Source of the DNA: Flagellimonas_B algarum
GTDB taxonomy: Bacteria; Bacteroidota; Bacteroidia; Flavobacteriales; Flavobacteriaceae
DNA: 64,000 bases
NCBI RefSeq assembly: GCF_040513375.1
Contig: NZ_JBEVTG010000002.1
Span: 744,001-808,000 of the forward strand
Direction of reading: 5' to 3'
The notes under the pieces were generated by a model. That model was not told the origin of the DNA and did no database searches. It saw only the letters and a program-made list of their open reading frames with translations. The position numbers were made by a program, and so were the translations under genes. Shown here in pieces: positions 1-10,500 of this stretch. Within the stretch, counting starts at the first letter, position 1. Every line of letters starts with the position of its first letter.

Positions 1-135
1 TATATGTATGTAGGAAACGTTCTACAAAAAACTCTAACCGGTATCGTCATCGACAATTTCTTTTTTGGGGTTGCCGCTGTTGCGGAAAACGGACATGAAA
101 GTCCGGTGGTTTTTCCAAATGCCGTGTTTCGATAA
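1..135 (+). CDS. M28 family peptidase, C-terminal fragment
   Basis: An open frame runs from the left edge to a TAA at 133-135 and encodes the last 44 residues of a protein. The end of the peptide (FFGVAAVAENGHESPVVFP) resembles the C-terminal Fn3-like tail of secreted M28 zinc aminopeptidases of Bacteroidota, which usually close with a FFGV(S/A)AV...ES.VVFP pattern. The catalytic domain lies outside the window, so the assignment rests on this tail alone. It ends 2 bp before the earliest possible start of the M1 peptidase gene, which suggests a peptidase operon. Confidence 0.6.
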   Translation, partial: YMYVGNVLQKTLTGIVIDNFFFGVAAVAENGHESPVVFPNAVFR

Positions 136-146
136 ATATGGAATAC

Positions 147-1778
147 ATGAAAAAACTTTGTCTGTTGCTCATAGGGTTTTATACCCTGCAGACCATGGCT
201 CAGGAAGACCTGAGCTACACCAAAGATGAATTTTTACGTGGTAGCATCACACCAGAGCGTTCTTGGTGGGATCTGAACTACTACCATTTGGATATCGAGG
301 TGCGGCCCGATGAGAAATTCATCAAAGGCAAGAACACGATCCGATATAAAGTGCTTCACGCCAATGAAGTGTTACAAATCGATTTACAACCCCCCTTGAA
401 AATCGAAAAGATCGTTCAAGACGGAAAAGAACTTTCGTATAAGAAAGAAGGGGAAAACGCCTATTTCGTCTTAGTGAACGACAATCAAGCGGTGGGATCA
501 TTTCATGAATTGGATGTCTATTATTCCGGATACCCTAAAGAAGCCGTTAGGGCGCCTTGGGATGGCGGATTATCATGGAAAAAAGATGCAAATGGCAAAC
601 ACTTCGTGGCCACTTCTTGTCAGGGACTTGGGGCCAGTATCTGGTGGCCCAATAAAGACCACATGTACGACGAAGTGGATAGCATGCGGATCAGCGTGAC
701 TTTTCCAAAAGACCTCATGAACATTTCAAATGGACGTCTGGAGGGAATCGAAGAAAACGGGGACACAAAGACCACCCATTGGTTCGTACGCAATCCGATC
801 AACAACTACGGTGTAAACATCAATATCGGTGACTATGCCCATTTCAGTGAAACCTACCAAGGAGAAAACGGGGAACTCGACTTCGATTACTTCGTACTTC
901 GCGACAACCTCGAAAAAGCAAAGGAACAGTTCAAACAGACCAAACCCATGATGGAAGCTTTCGAGCATTGGTTCGGACCTTATCCATTTTATGAAGACGG
1001 TTTCAAGCTGGTCGAAGTACCCTATTTAGGCATGGAGCACCAAAGTTCGGTCACCTATGGAAATGGCTATCAGAACGGGTATCGGGGTATCGATCTTTCA
1101 GATTCGGGCTGGGGCCTGAAATTCGATTTCATCATCATTCACGAGGCCGGTCATGAGTGGTTTGCCAATAGCATCACCTACAAAGACATTGCCGATATGT
1201 GGATCCATGAAAGTTTCACCGCCTATTCGGAAAACCTTTTTCTCGATTACCATTATGGTTCCGAGGCATCGGCCGATTATGTGATCGGTACCCGCAAGCG
1301 CATTATGAACGACAAGCCTATTATCGGACGGTATAACCTGAACAAAAGGGGTTCTGGGGATATGTATTACAAAGGGGCCAATGTGTTGCATACCTTGCGT
1401 CAATTGATCGAGGATGATGAACAATGGCGGAGCATCTTGCGTGGTCTGAACAAAACCTTTTACCATCAAACGGTCACTACCCAACAAATCGAGCAATACC
1501 TGTCTACGATGACCGGGAAAGATCTTTCGGCTTTTTTCAACCAATACCTCCGAACCGCCATGGTACCGGTATTGGAATACCGTCAAGACGGAAAAGCGCT
1601 GGAATACCGCTACCAGAACATCGTCAAAGATTTCGATATGCCCGTCAAGGTGAAGATCGGTGGAAAGGAACAATGGGTTTTTCCAAAGGCCGATTGGACA
1701 TCCCATCCTGAAGCCGTCGGACGTAACGCTGAATTCGAGGTCGATCGGAACTTTTATATCAACGCTACCAAACGTTAA
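147..1778 (+). CDS. M1 family zinc metallopeptidase (aminopeptidase), secreted
   Basis: This is a gluzincin aminopeptidase that would remove N-terminal residues from peptides in the periplasm or outside the cell. A hydrophobic signal peptide ending near TMAQ follows the ATG at 147. An ATG three codons earlier (138) is also possible, but 147 puts Lys-Lys directly before the hydrophobic core. The zinc motif HEAGH begins about residue 332, and its third ligand Glu lies exactly 18 residues after it (WIHES). The substrate-binding motif appears as GMEHQ rather than the classical GAMEN. At 543 residues it lacks the large C-terminal domain of ERAP/PepN-type enzymes, as is common for short Bacteroidota M1 proteins. 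The preceding gene is also a peptidase, so peptide scavenging is the likely shared role. Confidence 0.9.
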   Translation: MKKLCLLLIGFYTLQTMAQEDLSYTKDEFLRGSITPERSWWDLNYYHLDIEVRPDEKFIKGKNTIRYKVLHANEVLQIDLQPPLKIEKIVQDGKELSYKKEGENAYFVLVNDNQAVGSFHELDVYYSGYPKEAVRAPWDGGLSWKKDANGKHFVATSCQGLGASIWWPNKDHMYDEVDSMRISVTFPKDLMNISNGRLEGIEENGDTKTTHWFVRNPINNYGVNINIGDYAHFSETYQGENGELDFDYFVLRDNLEKAKEQFKQTKPMMEAFEHWFGPYPFYEDGFKLVEVPYLGMEHQSSVTYGNGYQNGYRGIDLSDSGWGLKFDFIIIHEAGHEWFANSITYKDIADMWIHESFTAYSENLFLDYHYGSEASADYVIGTRKRIMNDKPIIGRYNLNKRGSGDMYYKGANVLHTLRQLIEDDEQWRSILRGLNKTFYHQTVTTQQIEQYLSTMTGKDLSAFFNQYLRTAMVPVLEYRQDGKALEYRYQNIVKDFDMPVKVKIGGKEQWVFPKADWTSHPEAVGRNAEFEVDRNFYINATKR

Positions 1779-1783
1779 GCCTC

Positions 1784-2308
1784 TTGAACGAAGAAAACTA
1801 CCTACAGCCCACTTTGGAAAATGACCTCGTATTGATAAGACCCCTCGAAGTGGGTGATTTCGATGCCGTATACCAAGCGGCCTCAGATCCGGAAATCTGG
1901 GAGCAACACCAGAATCCCGATCGCTGGGAAAAGTCCGTGTTCAAAACCTTCTTCGATGGAGCGATGGCTTCAAAAGGGGCTTTTGCCATCATCGATAAAA
2001 AATCGGGACGGATTATCGGAAGCTCCCGCTTTCGAATCGCCAATGCTGAAAGTAAGGCCATTGAAATCGGATGGACCTTTTTATCAAAGGCCTTTTGGGG
2101 GGGAACTTATAACCGTTCCTTCAAAGGCTTGATGATCGAACATGCGCATCAGTATTTTGATGTCGTGCTCTTCAACGTAAACAAATACAACCTACGATCT
2201 CAAAAAGCCGTAGGCAAGTTGGGTGGTGAATTGATCGATAAAACAGGCCCCTTGGGCCACTTACATACCGAAAAGGAAGACGGACTCACTTTTGCGATAC
2301 GTAAATAG
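1784..2308 (+). CDS. GNAT family N-acetyltransferase
   Basis: This 174-residue protein has the RimJ/RimL-type GNAT pattern: an N-terminal LIRPLEVGDF strand, a central IGSSRF strand, and the IEIGWTFL...NRSFKGLM segment that in this family binds acetyl-CoA. A late NKYNLRSQKAVGKLGG stretch matches the conserved N..S...A.KLGF element. The expected reaction is acetyl transfer to an amine, perhaps a protein N-terminus or small molecule; the substrate cannot be read from sequence. The only start that keeps the first conserved strand is a TTG at 1784, 5 bp after the M1 peptidase stop, so it is probably the last gene of that operon. Confidence 0.85.
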   Translation: MNEENYLQPTLENDLVLIRPLEVGDFDAVYQAASDPEIWEQHQNPDRWEKSVFKTFFDGAMASKGAFAIIDKKSGRIIGSSRFRIANAESKAIEIGWTFLSKAFWGGTYNRSFKGLMIEHAHQYFDVVLFNVNKYNLRSQKAVGKLGGELIDKTGPLGHLHTEKEDGLTFAIRK

Positions 2309-2327
2309 CCCTTCGTAGGCTCATTAG

Positions 2328-5300
2328 TTAATTGAAACTGGCATTGATCAACGCCACAGGGGCCGGACCGCGTTCCTCGTCCGTTTCCGGAACGTAAACG
2401 AAGTAGAGATCCAACACCTCGTTGACCTTTTCATTCAACACCATACTTAGTAACCCGGCCGGTTGCCCTTCAACGGGCTTCGGCATGCTCCCTTTGCCCA
2501 ACAACGGGCCATCGGCAGCACCGTTCCGTAGTTCAAAGGTCAACTTCGAAGTTGGTGGCGCTTGCCATCCAACCGTTAAATTCACGGCACTGACCCCGGT
2601 CAAGTCGATTCCGTTCATGGCGAACCATCCGCTATCATCCGGAACCACCAACAAATCCATACCTCCGAATTTCACTTGGGTAAAACCTTCTGATGCCAGT
2701 TCTCCGGCAAAAGTAACCGTACTGCTCTGTAATGCCGCCGAACGGATACCGGTCAAAGGTTTGCCGATGCCGTTTCCTTCATCGGTATAACTGGCCGTCA
2801 AAACCATGACATTGGCGTTTCCTGAAGGACTGGGTACAATGGTCCCTTTTGCGGGTAATGAGGGTTCTTGGCTCGCGTCAGCGACCAAAGATTGGATGTA
2901 TAAAGCGATTTGGTTCGATTCTTCAGCGGTGATGTTCGGATGCGCTGGCATGACCACTTCACCCCAGGCGCCACCGCCTCCTTCGACGATTTTGGTCATC
3001 AAATATCCCAAAGCATTGTCTTCATCTTTGTAGCGTTCCGCGATTTCCAGATAATTCGGTCCGATCGAAGCCTCTTTTTCCTTATGACAGGTTTTACAAT
3101 CCATCGATTGGGTCAAAGCCTTACCCATTACGGCAGCTGAAACCTGTTGATGTCCAAGTGATTGGTTCACCTGATCCATACCCTGACGGTAATCGACCGA
3201 AACGAAGATGTTCTTGGGGTCGATCTCCCCAGCGTCAGGGTCGGTAACCGTGACTTCGTAGGCGACAGGAACACCTGCAATGAAAAAGGACGAATTGCCC
3301 CCTTTCAAATCTATGGTAACCTCAGGCCTTGAATTTCCTGCCGTGACGGAGAGCGTCTTGCTAGTAGAGGTTTCCCCAAGGGCGTCTTTGGCAGTTAGCG
3401 TAACCGTATACTCTCCCGCTTCTTCGAAAGTATGGTTGATCATACCCTCTTCCGTCTCTAGGGTTTCGCCATTTCCGAAATCCCATTGATAAACGATCGC
3501 ATCCTTTTCGCGATCATGTGCCTTAGCGCTGGCCGTGATGGTCAATGGCAAGCTCCCAGAGGTTCGATCTACGGTCAATTCATCGATCAACGGCGCACGA
3601 TTGCCGCCATTGTATTCAATAAAACTCAAGGCGGAATTGTCGTTTTTGGTAAACCATCCACTACCGTATTCCAATAGATAAATACGCCCATCATCACCCA
3701 ATTCCATGTCGATCAAGCTATTGACCTCGATTTCGGTCGCGAAGGGTTCCATTTTGTTAAAGCTTCCATCCGCAAAAAGATTGACGGCCATCATCCACCC
3801 ACGCATCCATTCGTAAATAATGGCTTTTCCGTTATAATAGTCAGGAAGGTTTTCGTTGCCAGGATATAGGTCGGCATAATACACCGGTCCGGCCATCGCA
3901 TTTCGCCCGCCGGTACCTACCTGCGGAAAGTCTGGGGTATCGGCATAGGGATAAAAAATATACGCTGGCTGTGCTGGGGGTAATTCGCGAAGGCCCGTAT
4001 TGTTTTGAGAGTCGTTTATAGGGTGTTCGGGATCGAATGCGGCCCCACTTTCACCGGTAGCATAATCGTAATCGACATAGGGTTTGTTATCGGCTATGAA
4101 CAAAGGCCAGCCATAGTTTCCGGCCTCACGTGCCAGTCCCATTTCGTCATACCCCCTTGGACCGCGGGCTGCATAATCGTCTTGACGGGCGTCTGGACCG
4201 ACATCACCCCAATACAGGTAGCCGTTCTTAGGGTCGACCGAGATGCGATAAGGGTTACGGTGGCCCATGGTGTAGATTTCAGGCCTGGTCCTTTCCGTGC
4301 CTTCCGGAAAGAGGTTGCCTTCCGGAATGCTGTAACTACCATCTTCATTCACTTTGATCCTAAGGATTTTACCCCGCAGGTCATTGGTGTTACCCGAAGA
4401 ACGTCGGGCATCGTATTGTTCCTTGCCCGGCAAATCGTTCAATGGGGCGTAACCGTTGTTCACATAAGCAGCACCCGGTTCATCGAATGGGGTCGAATTA
4501 TCGCCGGTCGACAAATACAACAACCCTCCCGGGCCGAAAGTGATCGACCCACCGGTATGGCAGCAAATCTCCCGTTGGCTTTCAACCTCGAGAATAACTT
4601 GTTCACTTTCCAAATCAAAGTTTCCAGATTCAAATTTAAACCGGGACAGGCGATTCACCCATTGATCTCCGCTAGGAGCATAATAAGTGTAAACCCAGTG
4701 GTTGTTCTTAAAATCAGGGTCTTTTTGAAGGCCCATCAAACCTTCTTCCGCGTTGACTCCCGGGGTCTCCAGTGTTTTGTGATATACATCCAAAAAGGCA
4801 ACTTGGTTTAAGGTTCCTTCTTCAGCGGAATAGTGCATGATCTCACCTCGTCGCTGGGCGATCAATACGTCATTATTCGGTAAAACGGCCATTTCGGTAG
4901 GTTCGAAAAACTCGCCGACCACCAAGGTTTTCTTGCTAAAACGATCCGTATCGGGCGGGATCTGGGTGGTCGCCTTCGCGTAGTCCAATTCGAGGTTTTC
5001 ACCAATGGCATAGGTTATGCCACCTAGCAAGTGCTGTAGAAACAAAGGCTCTTCAAAGCTTTCGGAGGTATGGCCGGCCGCTGTGTAAAACGCGCGCCCC
5101 CCATCGAATTCATGATACCAGCTCATCGGATGGAAATCGCCGTTTTCACCGCCTTCATAGGTCGATTCGTCAACAGTGATCAAGACGTTGACGTCAGGAT
5201 TCAACTTCTTGAAGTTGTATAGTTCATCAGTTCGGGTCCAAACCGAATCCTTGAAGAATTGCGTGGCCATAAAAGCCTTCGTCTTGATGATAAAGTCGGC

Positions 5301-5738
5301 TTTAGGGGTACCTGCTGGATGGCTCAGGAAAAAAGCGCCGGCCAACTTGCCGTACCAACCCCAGTCGTACTCGGTATCCGTTGCGGCATGAACGCCTACG
5401 TAACCGCCACCGGCCTGTATATAGCGTTCGAAAGCTGCTTCTTGATAATGATCCAACACGTTGCCCGTGGTACTCAAAAATATTACGGTGGAGTACTTTT
5501 GGAGTTCCTCATCAGTGAATTTGGCCGCATTGGTGGTGGTATCGACCTCAAAACCATTTTCATCGCCCAACTTTTGTATGGCCCGGATCCCGTCAGGAAT
5601 CGAGGCATGTTCGAACCCCATGGTCTTTGAAAACACCAAAACCTTGGGAGGCCCCGATCTTTTCTTGTCACAACTTGTCAAACAAACGGCCAGCACGAGG
5701 CATACGGCCGCAAGGGAAAGAACTCTTTTCATATTCAT
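2328..5738 (-). CDS. ThuA / PQQ-type sugar dehydrogenase / PKD / cytochrome c lipoprotein
   Basis: This 1136-residue multidomain lipoprotein has a signal peptide with its lipobox cysteine at about residue 23 (LTSC). Domains in order are: a ThuA (trehalose-utilisation, glutamine-amidotransferase-like) domain at about 33-240; a glucose/sorbosone dehydrogenase-type beta-propeller at about 265-710; a PKD domain at about 720-800 (YQWDFGNGE); a c-type cytochrome with haem motif CKTCH at 881-885 and likely axial Met near 929; and a carbohydrate-binding beta-sandwich at about 985-1130. The family is thought to act in carbohydrate oxidation at the cell envelope, with electrons passing to the attached haem, but the substrate is unknown. 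The gene stands alone and converges with the upstream acetyltransferase gene. Confidence 0.9.
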   Translation of the reverse strand: MNMKRVLSLAAVCLVLAVCLTSCDKKRSGPPKVLVFSKTMGFEHASIPDGIRAIQKLGDENGFEVDTTTNAAKFTDEELQKYSTVIFLSTTGNVLDHYQEAAFERYIQAGGGYVGVHAATDTEYDWGWYGKLAGAFFLSHPAGTPKADFIIKTKAFMATQFFKDSVWTRTDELYNFKKLNPDVNVLITVDESTYEGGENGDFHPMSWYHEFDGGRAFYTAAGHTSESFEEPLFLQHLLGGITYAIGENLELDYAKATTQIPPDTDRFSKKTLVVGEFFEPTEMAVLPNNDVLIAQRRGEIMHYSAEEGTLNQVAFLDVYHKTLETPGVNAEEGLMGLQKDPDFKNNHWVYTYYAPSGDQWVNRLSRFKFESGNFDLESEQVILEVESQREICCHTGGSITFGPGGLLYLSTGDNSTPFDEPGAAYVNNGYAPLNDLPGKEQYDARRSSGNTNDLRGKILRIKVNEDGSYSIPEGNLFPEGTERTRPEIYTMGHRNPYRISVDPKNGYLYWGDVGPDARQDDYAARGPRGYDEMGLAREAGNYGWPLFIADNKPYVDYDYATGESGAAFDPEHPINDSQNNTGLRELPPAQPAYIFYPYADTPDFPQVGTGGRNAMAGPVYYADLYPGNENLPDYYNGKAIIYEWMRGWMMAVNLFADGSFNKMEPFATEIEVNSLIDMELGDDGRIYLLEYGSGWFTKNDNSALSFIEYNGGNRAPLIDELTVDRTSGSLPLTITASAKAHDREKDAIVYQWDFGNGETLETEEGMINHTFEEAGEYTVTLTAKDALGETSTSKTLSVTAGNSRPEVTIDLKGGNSSFFIAGVPVAYEVTVTDPDAGEIDPKNIFVSVDYRQGMDQVNQSLGHQQVSAAVMGKALTQSMDCKTCHKEKEASIGPNYLEIAERYKDEDNALGYLMTKIVEGGGGAWGEVVMPAHPNITAEESNQIALYIQSLVADASQEPSLPAKGTIVPSPSGNANVMVLTASYTDEGNGIGKPLTGIRSAALQSSTVTFAGELASEGFTQVKFGGMDLLVVPDDSGWFAMNGIDLTGVSAVNLTVGWQAPPTSKLTFELRNGAADGPLLGKGSMPKPVEGQPAGLLSMVLNEKVNEVLDLYFVYVPETDEERGPAPVALINASFN

Positions 5739-5814
5739 ACATTTGTTAGGTGGTGAACTAAAGTAGTCAATATTTGGGGGATAGGGGTACTTCTCCCCCG
5801 ATCAAAAAACGTTA

Positions 5815-6390
5815 ATGTCACAACTGGAAGAACATTATTTCGAAAATGACACCCAATGGCGGAAATGGCTGCACGACAACCATGACCGGTCAGAAGGAAT
5901 TTACCTGATTTTTTACAAAATCGACCATGCCCAACCCAGTATGCGATGGGAAGAAGCGGTACGGGTAGCGCTATGTTATGGGTGGATCGACAGTACGGTA
6001 AAAAGTTTGGGCAACGGTAAGCGGCGGCAGTATTTCTGTCGTCGAAAACCTAAAAGTGTTTGGAGCAAAGTCAACAAGACCCATCTTATCGAACTAGAAA
6101 AAGAAGGACTTATCCATAAAAGTGGCTACCATTCAATCGCTGTTGCCAAGGAAAATGGCTCCTGGTCGGATCTTGATGATGTCGAGAACGGACTGATACC
6201 TGACGAACTACAGCAAGCATTCGATACCCACCCGAAAGCCTTTGCGAACTTTCAGATGTTTGCCCCAGGGTATCGAAAGAGCTACCTGTATTGGCTGCAT
6301 CAAGCCAAACGCCCAGAGACCCGTAAAAAACGCATCGAAGAAATCATCGCCCTTTGCGCAGCCAACATCAAATCAAGAACCACCCGCTAA
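5815..6390 (+). CDS. YdeI/OmpD-associated family protein
   Basis: This 191-residue cytoplasmic protein has the hallmark segments of the YdeI family: W..WL..NH....G.YL.FYK, then EEAVRVALCYGWIDS, followed by RRKPKSVWSKVN and a C-terminal R...YLYWLHQAKRPETRKKRIEE. Members are described as bacteriocin- or antibiotic-protection related in enterobacteria, but the biochemical function is not established. It begins with ATG at 5815, 76 bp from the divergent ThuA gene, and ends 10 bp before the WYL-type regulator, so the two are probably cotranscribed. A distant relative of the same superfamily lies at 20332-20820. Confidence 0.85.
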   Translation: MSQLEEHYFENDTQWRKWLHDNHDRSEGIYLIFYKIDHAQPSMRWEEAVRVALCYGWIDSTVKSLGNGKRRQYFCRRKPKSVWSKVNKTHLIELEKEGLIHKSGYHSIAVAKENGSWSDLDDVENGLIPDELQQAFDTHPKAFANFQMFAPGYRKSYLYWLHQAKRPETRKKRIEEIIALCAANIKSRTTR

Positions 6391-6400
6391 TCGACTTCCT

Positions 6401-7075
6401 ATGAAACGCTTACACCGATTGACCGCGATATTGATCAAATTCCAATCCACCAAAAGCGTCAAGGCCAAAGACCTCAGCGCTACGTTCGACGTCAGCGTTC
6501 GCACCATTTATCGCGATATCAAAGCCTTGGAAGAGACCGGCGTACCCATCGGCTATGAACCAGGCGAGGCGTATTTCCTCATGGAGGGTTATCAGTTGCC
6601 CCCCGTTCATTTCACAACTGAAGAATCACAAGCAATCGTAACGGCGCGTGCCTTGGTCGGGCAAAATAAGGATGCTTCTTTGGTCGGGTATTTCAATAAG
6701 GTGGTTGAAAAGGTGACCGCCGTAATGCGCACTACTGAAAAGCGGACGGTGTTCGAACTTCATGACCGAATCGCCCCTAGCCTATCGCCAACGCCAAAAA
6801 GCAGTGATTCCCTAATCGATATCCAGCGCTGCATCATTGAGTTCCGATCGATACGCATCCGGTACAAGGCTTCCAACGGTTCGGAAACGGAACGCACCGT
6901 AAATCCGCTAGCCTTATATTTCACCCAAGACCATTGGATCATGGTGGCCTTTTGTCAATTGCGGAACGACCAACGTGAATTTCGATTGGATCGCATCGCA
7001 AAATTGGATTTCCTTTCCGAATCCTTCCCCCCCAACCAGTTCACCCTAGACCATTATTTCAAAAAATACCGATAA
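6401..7075 (+). CDS. YafY-type transcriptional regulator (HTH_11 + WYL)
   Basis: This 224-residue regulator has an N-terminal winged helix at about 1-60 (KAKDLSATFDVSVRTIYRDI) and a WYL domain at about 135-210. WYL domains are thought to sense ligands, often nucleotides or nucleic acid. A much longer frame is open upstream, but the ATG at 6401 (MKRLHRLTAIL) matches the usual start of the family and avoids overlap with the YdeI gene. Its position directly behind the YdeI-like gene suggests it regulates that transcript or a nearby one. The ligand is unknown. Confidence 0.88.
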   Translation: MKRLHRLTAILIKFQSTKSVKAKDLSATFDVSVRTIYRDIKALEETGVPIGYEPGEAYFLMEGYQLPPVHFTTEESQAIVTARALVGQNKDASLVGYFNKVVEKVTAVMRTTEKRTVFELHDRIAPSLSPTPKSSDSLIDIQRCIIEFRSIRIRYKASNGSETERTVNPLALYFTQDHWIMVAFCQLRNDQREFRLDRIAKLDFLSESFPPNQFTLDHYFKKYR

Positions 7076-7136
7076 ACACGATTAGCGCGACATAGGGTTG
7101 TCACCCTGCCTCTTGATCTTTGTTGAAAACAAGACA

Positions 7137-7514
7137 ATGAAACGAATAGTAACCGGGATGATGGCACTGTATAGTCTAGCAGCCACCGCCCAAAAACAAG
7201 AACCTATGCGCACTATGAACTGTGTAGAAATGGTCGTTTTCAGACCGAATCAAGGGGTCAGCAACGATTCTTTGCAAAAAGCGATGCAAGCCACCAATGC
7301 CATTGTAAAGGAATTCGATGGGTTTCTCTCACGAACGACTTCCATGAACGAAGCTGGTGAATTCTTGGACGTTGTCTATTGGGAATCAAAAGCCAAGGCC
7401 CTCGAAGCTGCCGAAAAAGTACAACACATGCCCGAAGTCATGCAGCACTTTTCCTTGATCGACCCGAAAAGCATTTCCATGAAACACTTCGAGGTTTTCG
7501 CGATACAAGAATGA
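7137..7514 (+). CDS. Secreted ABM-like (dimeric alpha-beta barrel) protein
   Basis: This is a 125-residue protein with a signal peptide ending near AATAQ. The mature part has the alternation of a ferredoxin-like dimeric alpha/beta barrel: MVVFRPN, a helix with A...ATNAIVKEF, DGFLSRTTS, LDVVYWES, a helix and a final strand (KHFEVFAI). This resembles antibiotic-biosynthesis-monooxygenase or stress-responsive small barrels, but no catalytic residue can be pointed to. The ATG at 7137 is preferred over a TTG at 7098 because it begins the signal peptide. No operon partner is evident; the gene converges on the Tricorn-like protease gene. Confidence 0.65.
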   Translation: MKRIVTGMMALYSLAATAQKQEPMRTMNCVEMVVFRPNQGVSNDSLQKAMQATNAIVKEFDGFLSRTTSMNEAGEFLDVVYWESKAKALEAAEKVQHMPEVMQHFSLIDPKSISMKHFEVFAIQE

Positions 7515-7572
7515 CCGGTCCTTACAAAGTTGAGTACATTCGAGGATCTGATTGTTTGGACAAGACCGGTGA

Positions 7573-10500
7573 CTAGTTCACGTCCTTCAACAGCTCCTCG
7601 ATAGAGCGTTCCAGTTGTTCGTCGCGTCCTTGGTCAATAATGCCGGGCATGTTCTTGACCTTGATCATCGGTTCGGTCTGGTTGTTTTCCATCCACTCAC
7701 CTGCCTTGTTCTTGGCACTGACCGGAACCACACCCCAGACACCGCCATTGGGCAAACGTTCCCAGCCAGCGAAACTACAGGTACCCGGAACCGGCATCCC
7801 AACGGTTTTCCCAATTTTAAGATCCGTATAGCCACTGGCAAAACAATGCCCGTCGCTGTACATCGATTCATTGAAAATGGCCAAGGTGGGTTTGGTCCAA
7901 CGTGAAGTCGGCTCCCCGCCTACCTTACGGGCCTCGGTTTCGTATGAAATAAAGGGTTCACCGGTGAAGAACATGGCCAAATCGGCCACGAGGTCACCGC
8001 CGCCGTTGAAGCGGGTATCTACGATTACGGCTTTCTTATCGAAGAATTTTCCGAGCATGCGTTCGTAAATATCGCGATAGGGTCCGTCGCTCATCCCCGG
8101 TATATGGACATACCCAAGGGTGCCCCCACTTTTTTCCAAGACTTCCCTTTCGTTCTTCTTGACCCATCGTTTGTAAAGCAACCGCCCTTCATCACGCAAC
8201 GAGATGGGTTTCACGGTAAGCTGCCGCACCGTATTCGCGTTGGGGTCACGGATTTCGAGTAAAGTGAAATTGCCTGTTTTGCGGTTCAAAAAGCTGGCTA
8301 CGTCGCGATCGGGCGTAATGGTTTCGCCATCGATCTTTTCGATAATCGCCCCGGCCTTGACATCGAGTGCCGCCTTATCGAGTGGTCCGCCTTTGATGAC
8401 CTCGGCGATCTTGATGCCGTTGCCTTGATGGGCATAGTCCATAAATATCCCAAGCGAGGCGGTCGCATCGCCGTTGGTAATGTTGTCGTTGAAACGGCCG
8501 CCGGCATGCGAAACGTTCAGTTCGCCCAACAATTCGGACACCATTTCGGCGAATTCATAACTATTGCCCAAATGCGGAAGGTATTTTTCATATTCGGAAC
8601 GCAAGAGATCCCAATCTTGTCCATGGAAGTCGGAATGGTAGAAAATCGCATTGGTACGCAACCAAATGTGGTCGAACATGTGCTTTCGTTCCGCATCGGT
8701 ATCGAGTGCAAGTTCGGATTTCAACTTGATGGGTTTGGTCGATTTGCCGGATAGATTGACTTTTGAAATACGCCCATTGCTCAATAAATACAAGTTCTCT
8801 TGGTCTTTGTCCCATTGGAGACGCCCGAATTGGGAACCAAGCGAAATCAGCATTTGTGTTTTCTTGGTCCGGAGTTCCGTTTCCCAAAGGTTCATGTTCT
8901 TTTCAAAACGGGCCAAATAATACAGTTTTTCACCATCCTTCGAAAGCACTGCGTCGCCCAATCGCGATGAATGGATCGTAAAACGTGCTTTTCTACTTTT
9001 GAGATCTTCCCAATCGATCTTCAACGGTTTGGTCTTTGGCGCCTCTTTTTTGTCATCCGCCTTCTTTCCTTTCTTTTTGTTTTCAGCGGTTTTGTCATCC
9101 TCCTTTTTATTTTCTTCGATCAATTTTTGCAGATCGTATTCATCCTTGGTCAGTTGATATTTGTCCCATCCATCTTTGGTAAAGAACATGCTATATACAT
9201 CCGATTGGGTGCGGCCACTGGTCGCATAGCTTTTTAGACCGTCGCGGTTGGCGAACCAAATCATCTGTTCGCCCCCGTTGACCCATTTTGGCAAATAGTC
9301 GTAATAGCCACTTTCGGTCAAATTCATACGTTGTTTGCCATCGGCCGAAAGCAATAAGATCTCCCCATTGTTCAACGATACCCCCCAGCTGACCAGCAAC
9401 CACTTGCTATCGGGGCTCCATTTGAAATATTTGTCACCATCGGACATGTGGAACAATTCTTCAGGAGTCAATAAGGTAATCGCTTCTTTGGTGGTCAGAT
9501 CCATGACCTTTAGGGTGCGGCGGTTTTCGATATAGGCCATCGATTTTCCGTCAGGTGAAAATTCAGGCAGGTAGTTGTCTCCCTCAGAAGTCAATAAGGG
9601 CGTTTCCCGGATCAGGGTCGAAGCGAAGAAGTAGGGCTCTTCCTTTCGGGTCTTTTCGGCCTTGAAAATCGACCATTTGCCGTCGCGTTCAGAAGCATAG
9701 GCGATGAATTTACCATCGGATGAAAACTTAACGAAGCGCTCTTGTTCAGGGGTGTTGGTAATGCGTTTGGTCAATTCACCATCAACCGAGGTAACGAAAA
9801 CCTCACCACGGGCGATAAAGGCGATTTCCTTACCGTTGGGTGACACGTCCATTTCGCGGATCCCATTTCGGATCGATACGTATTGATCGGGATTAACTGC
9901 GGTTTGTGTACGAAGGGTTATCGGGACTTTTACCGGTTCGGCACCATCTTCAAGTGTATATAGCTCGCCATCATAGCTGAAGGCCATGGTTCCGCTACCA
10001 TAGCTCAAAAATCGAACCGGGTGTGTATCGAAGCTCGTCAATTGGGTCGCATTGGTCGGGGCCGTCAAGTCGAGGCGGTGCACGTTGAAGGTGCCACTGC
10101 GCTCACTGAGAAAATACATCATGTCACCTTGCCCAAAGACGGGATTACGGTCTTCTCCGGCAAATCGCGTGATCATGCGATGCGTGCCTGTTTCAACATC
10201 ATAGGTCCAAACATCCCGGGTAATGGCCGATACGTGGTGTTTGCGGAACTCATCTTCATACCCCTTCTTATCATGATACGCCATCAGCTTTCCATCCGCA
10301 CTCAACTGCACGTCCTGGGCGGGTACCGTCAATACTAAGTCGACCCTCCCCCCTTTGACCGGAACACTGTAGAGTTCAGGTTGGGCGGCGGTAGGGTATT
10401 GTCGATGTTCAGCGAGATCTTGGCGGACTGCCCCAAAAAGCACCTGGGTATCATCGGCACTGAACGTATAGGGTACTTCATCATTGCTATGGTAGGTCAA

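Noticed and set aside
1098..1706. 202-residue open frame antisense to the M1 peptidase
   Set aside because: Antisense shadow of a gene with a complete HEXXH-X18-E active site.
4005..4811. Long open frame on the + strand opposite the ThuA gene
   Set aside because: It lies wholly inside a well-supported multidomain gene, has no recognisable motif, and looks like an antisense shadow caused by codon bias.
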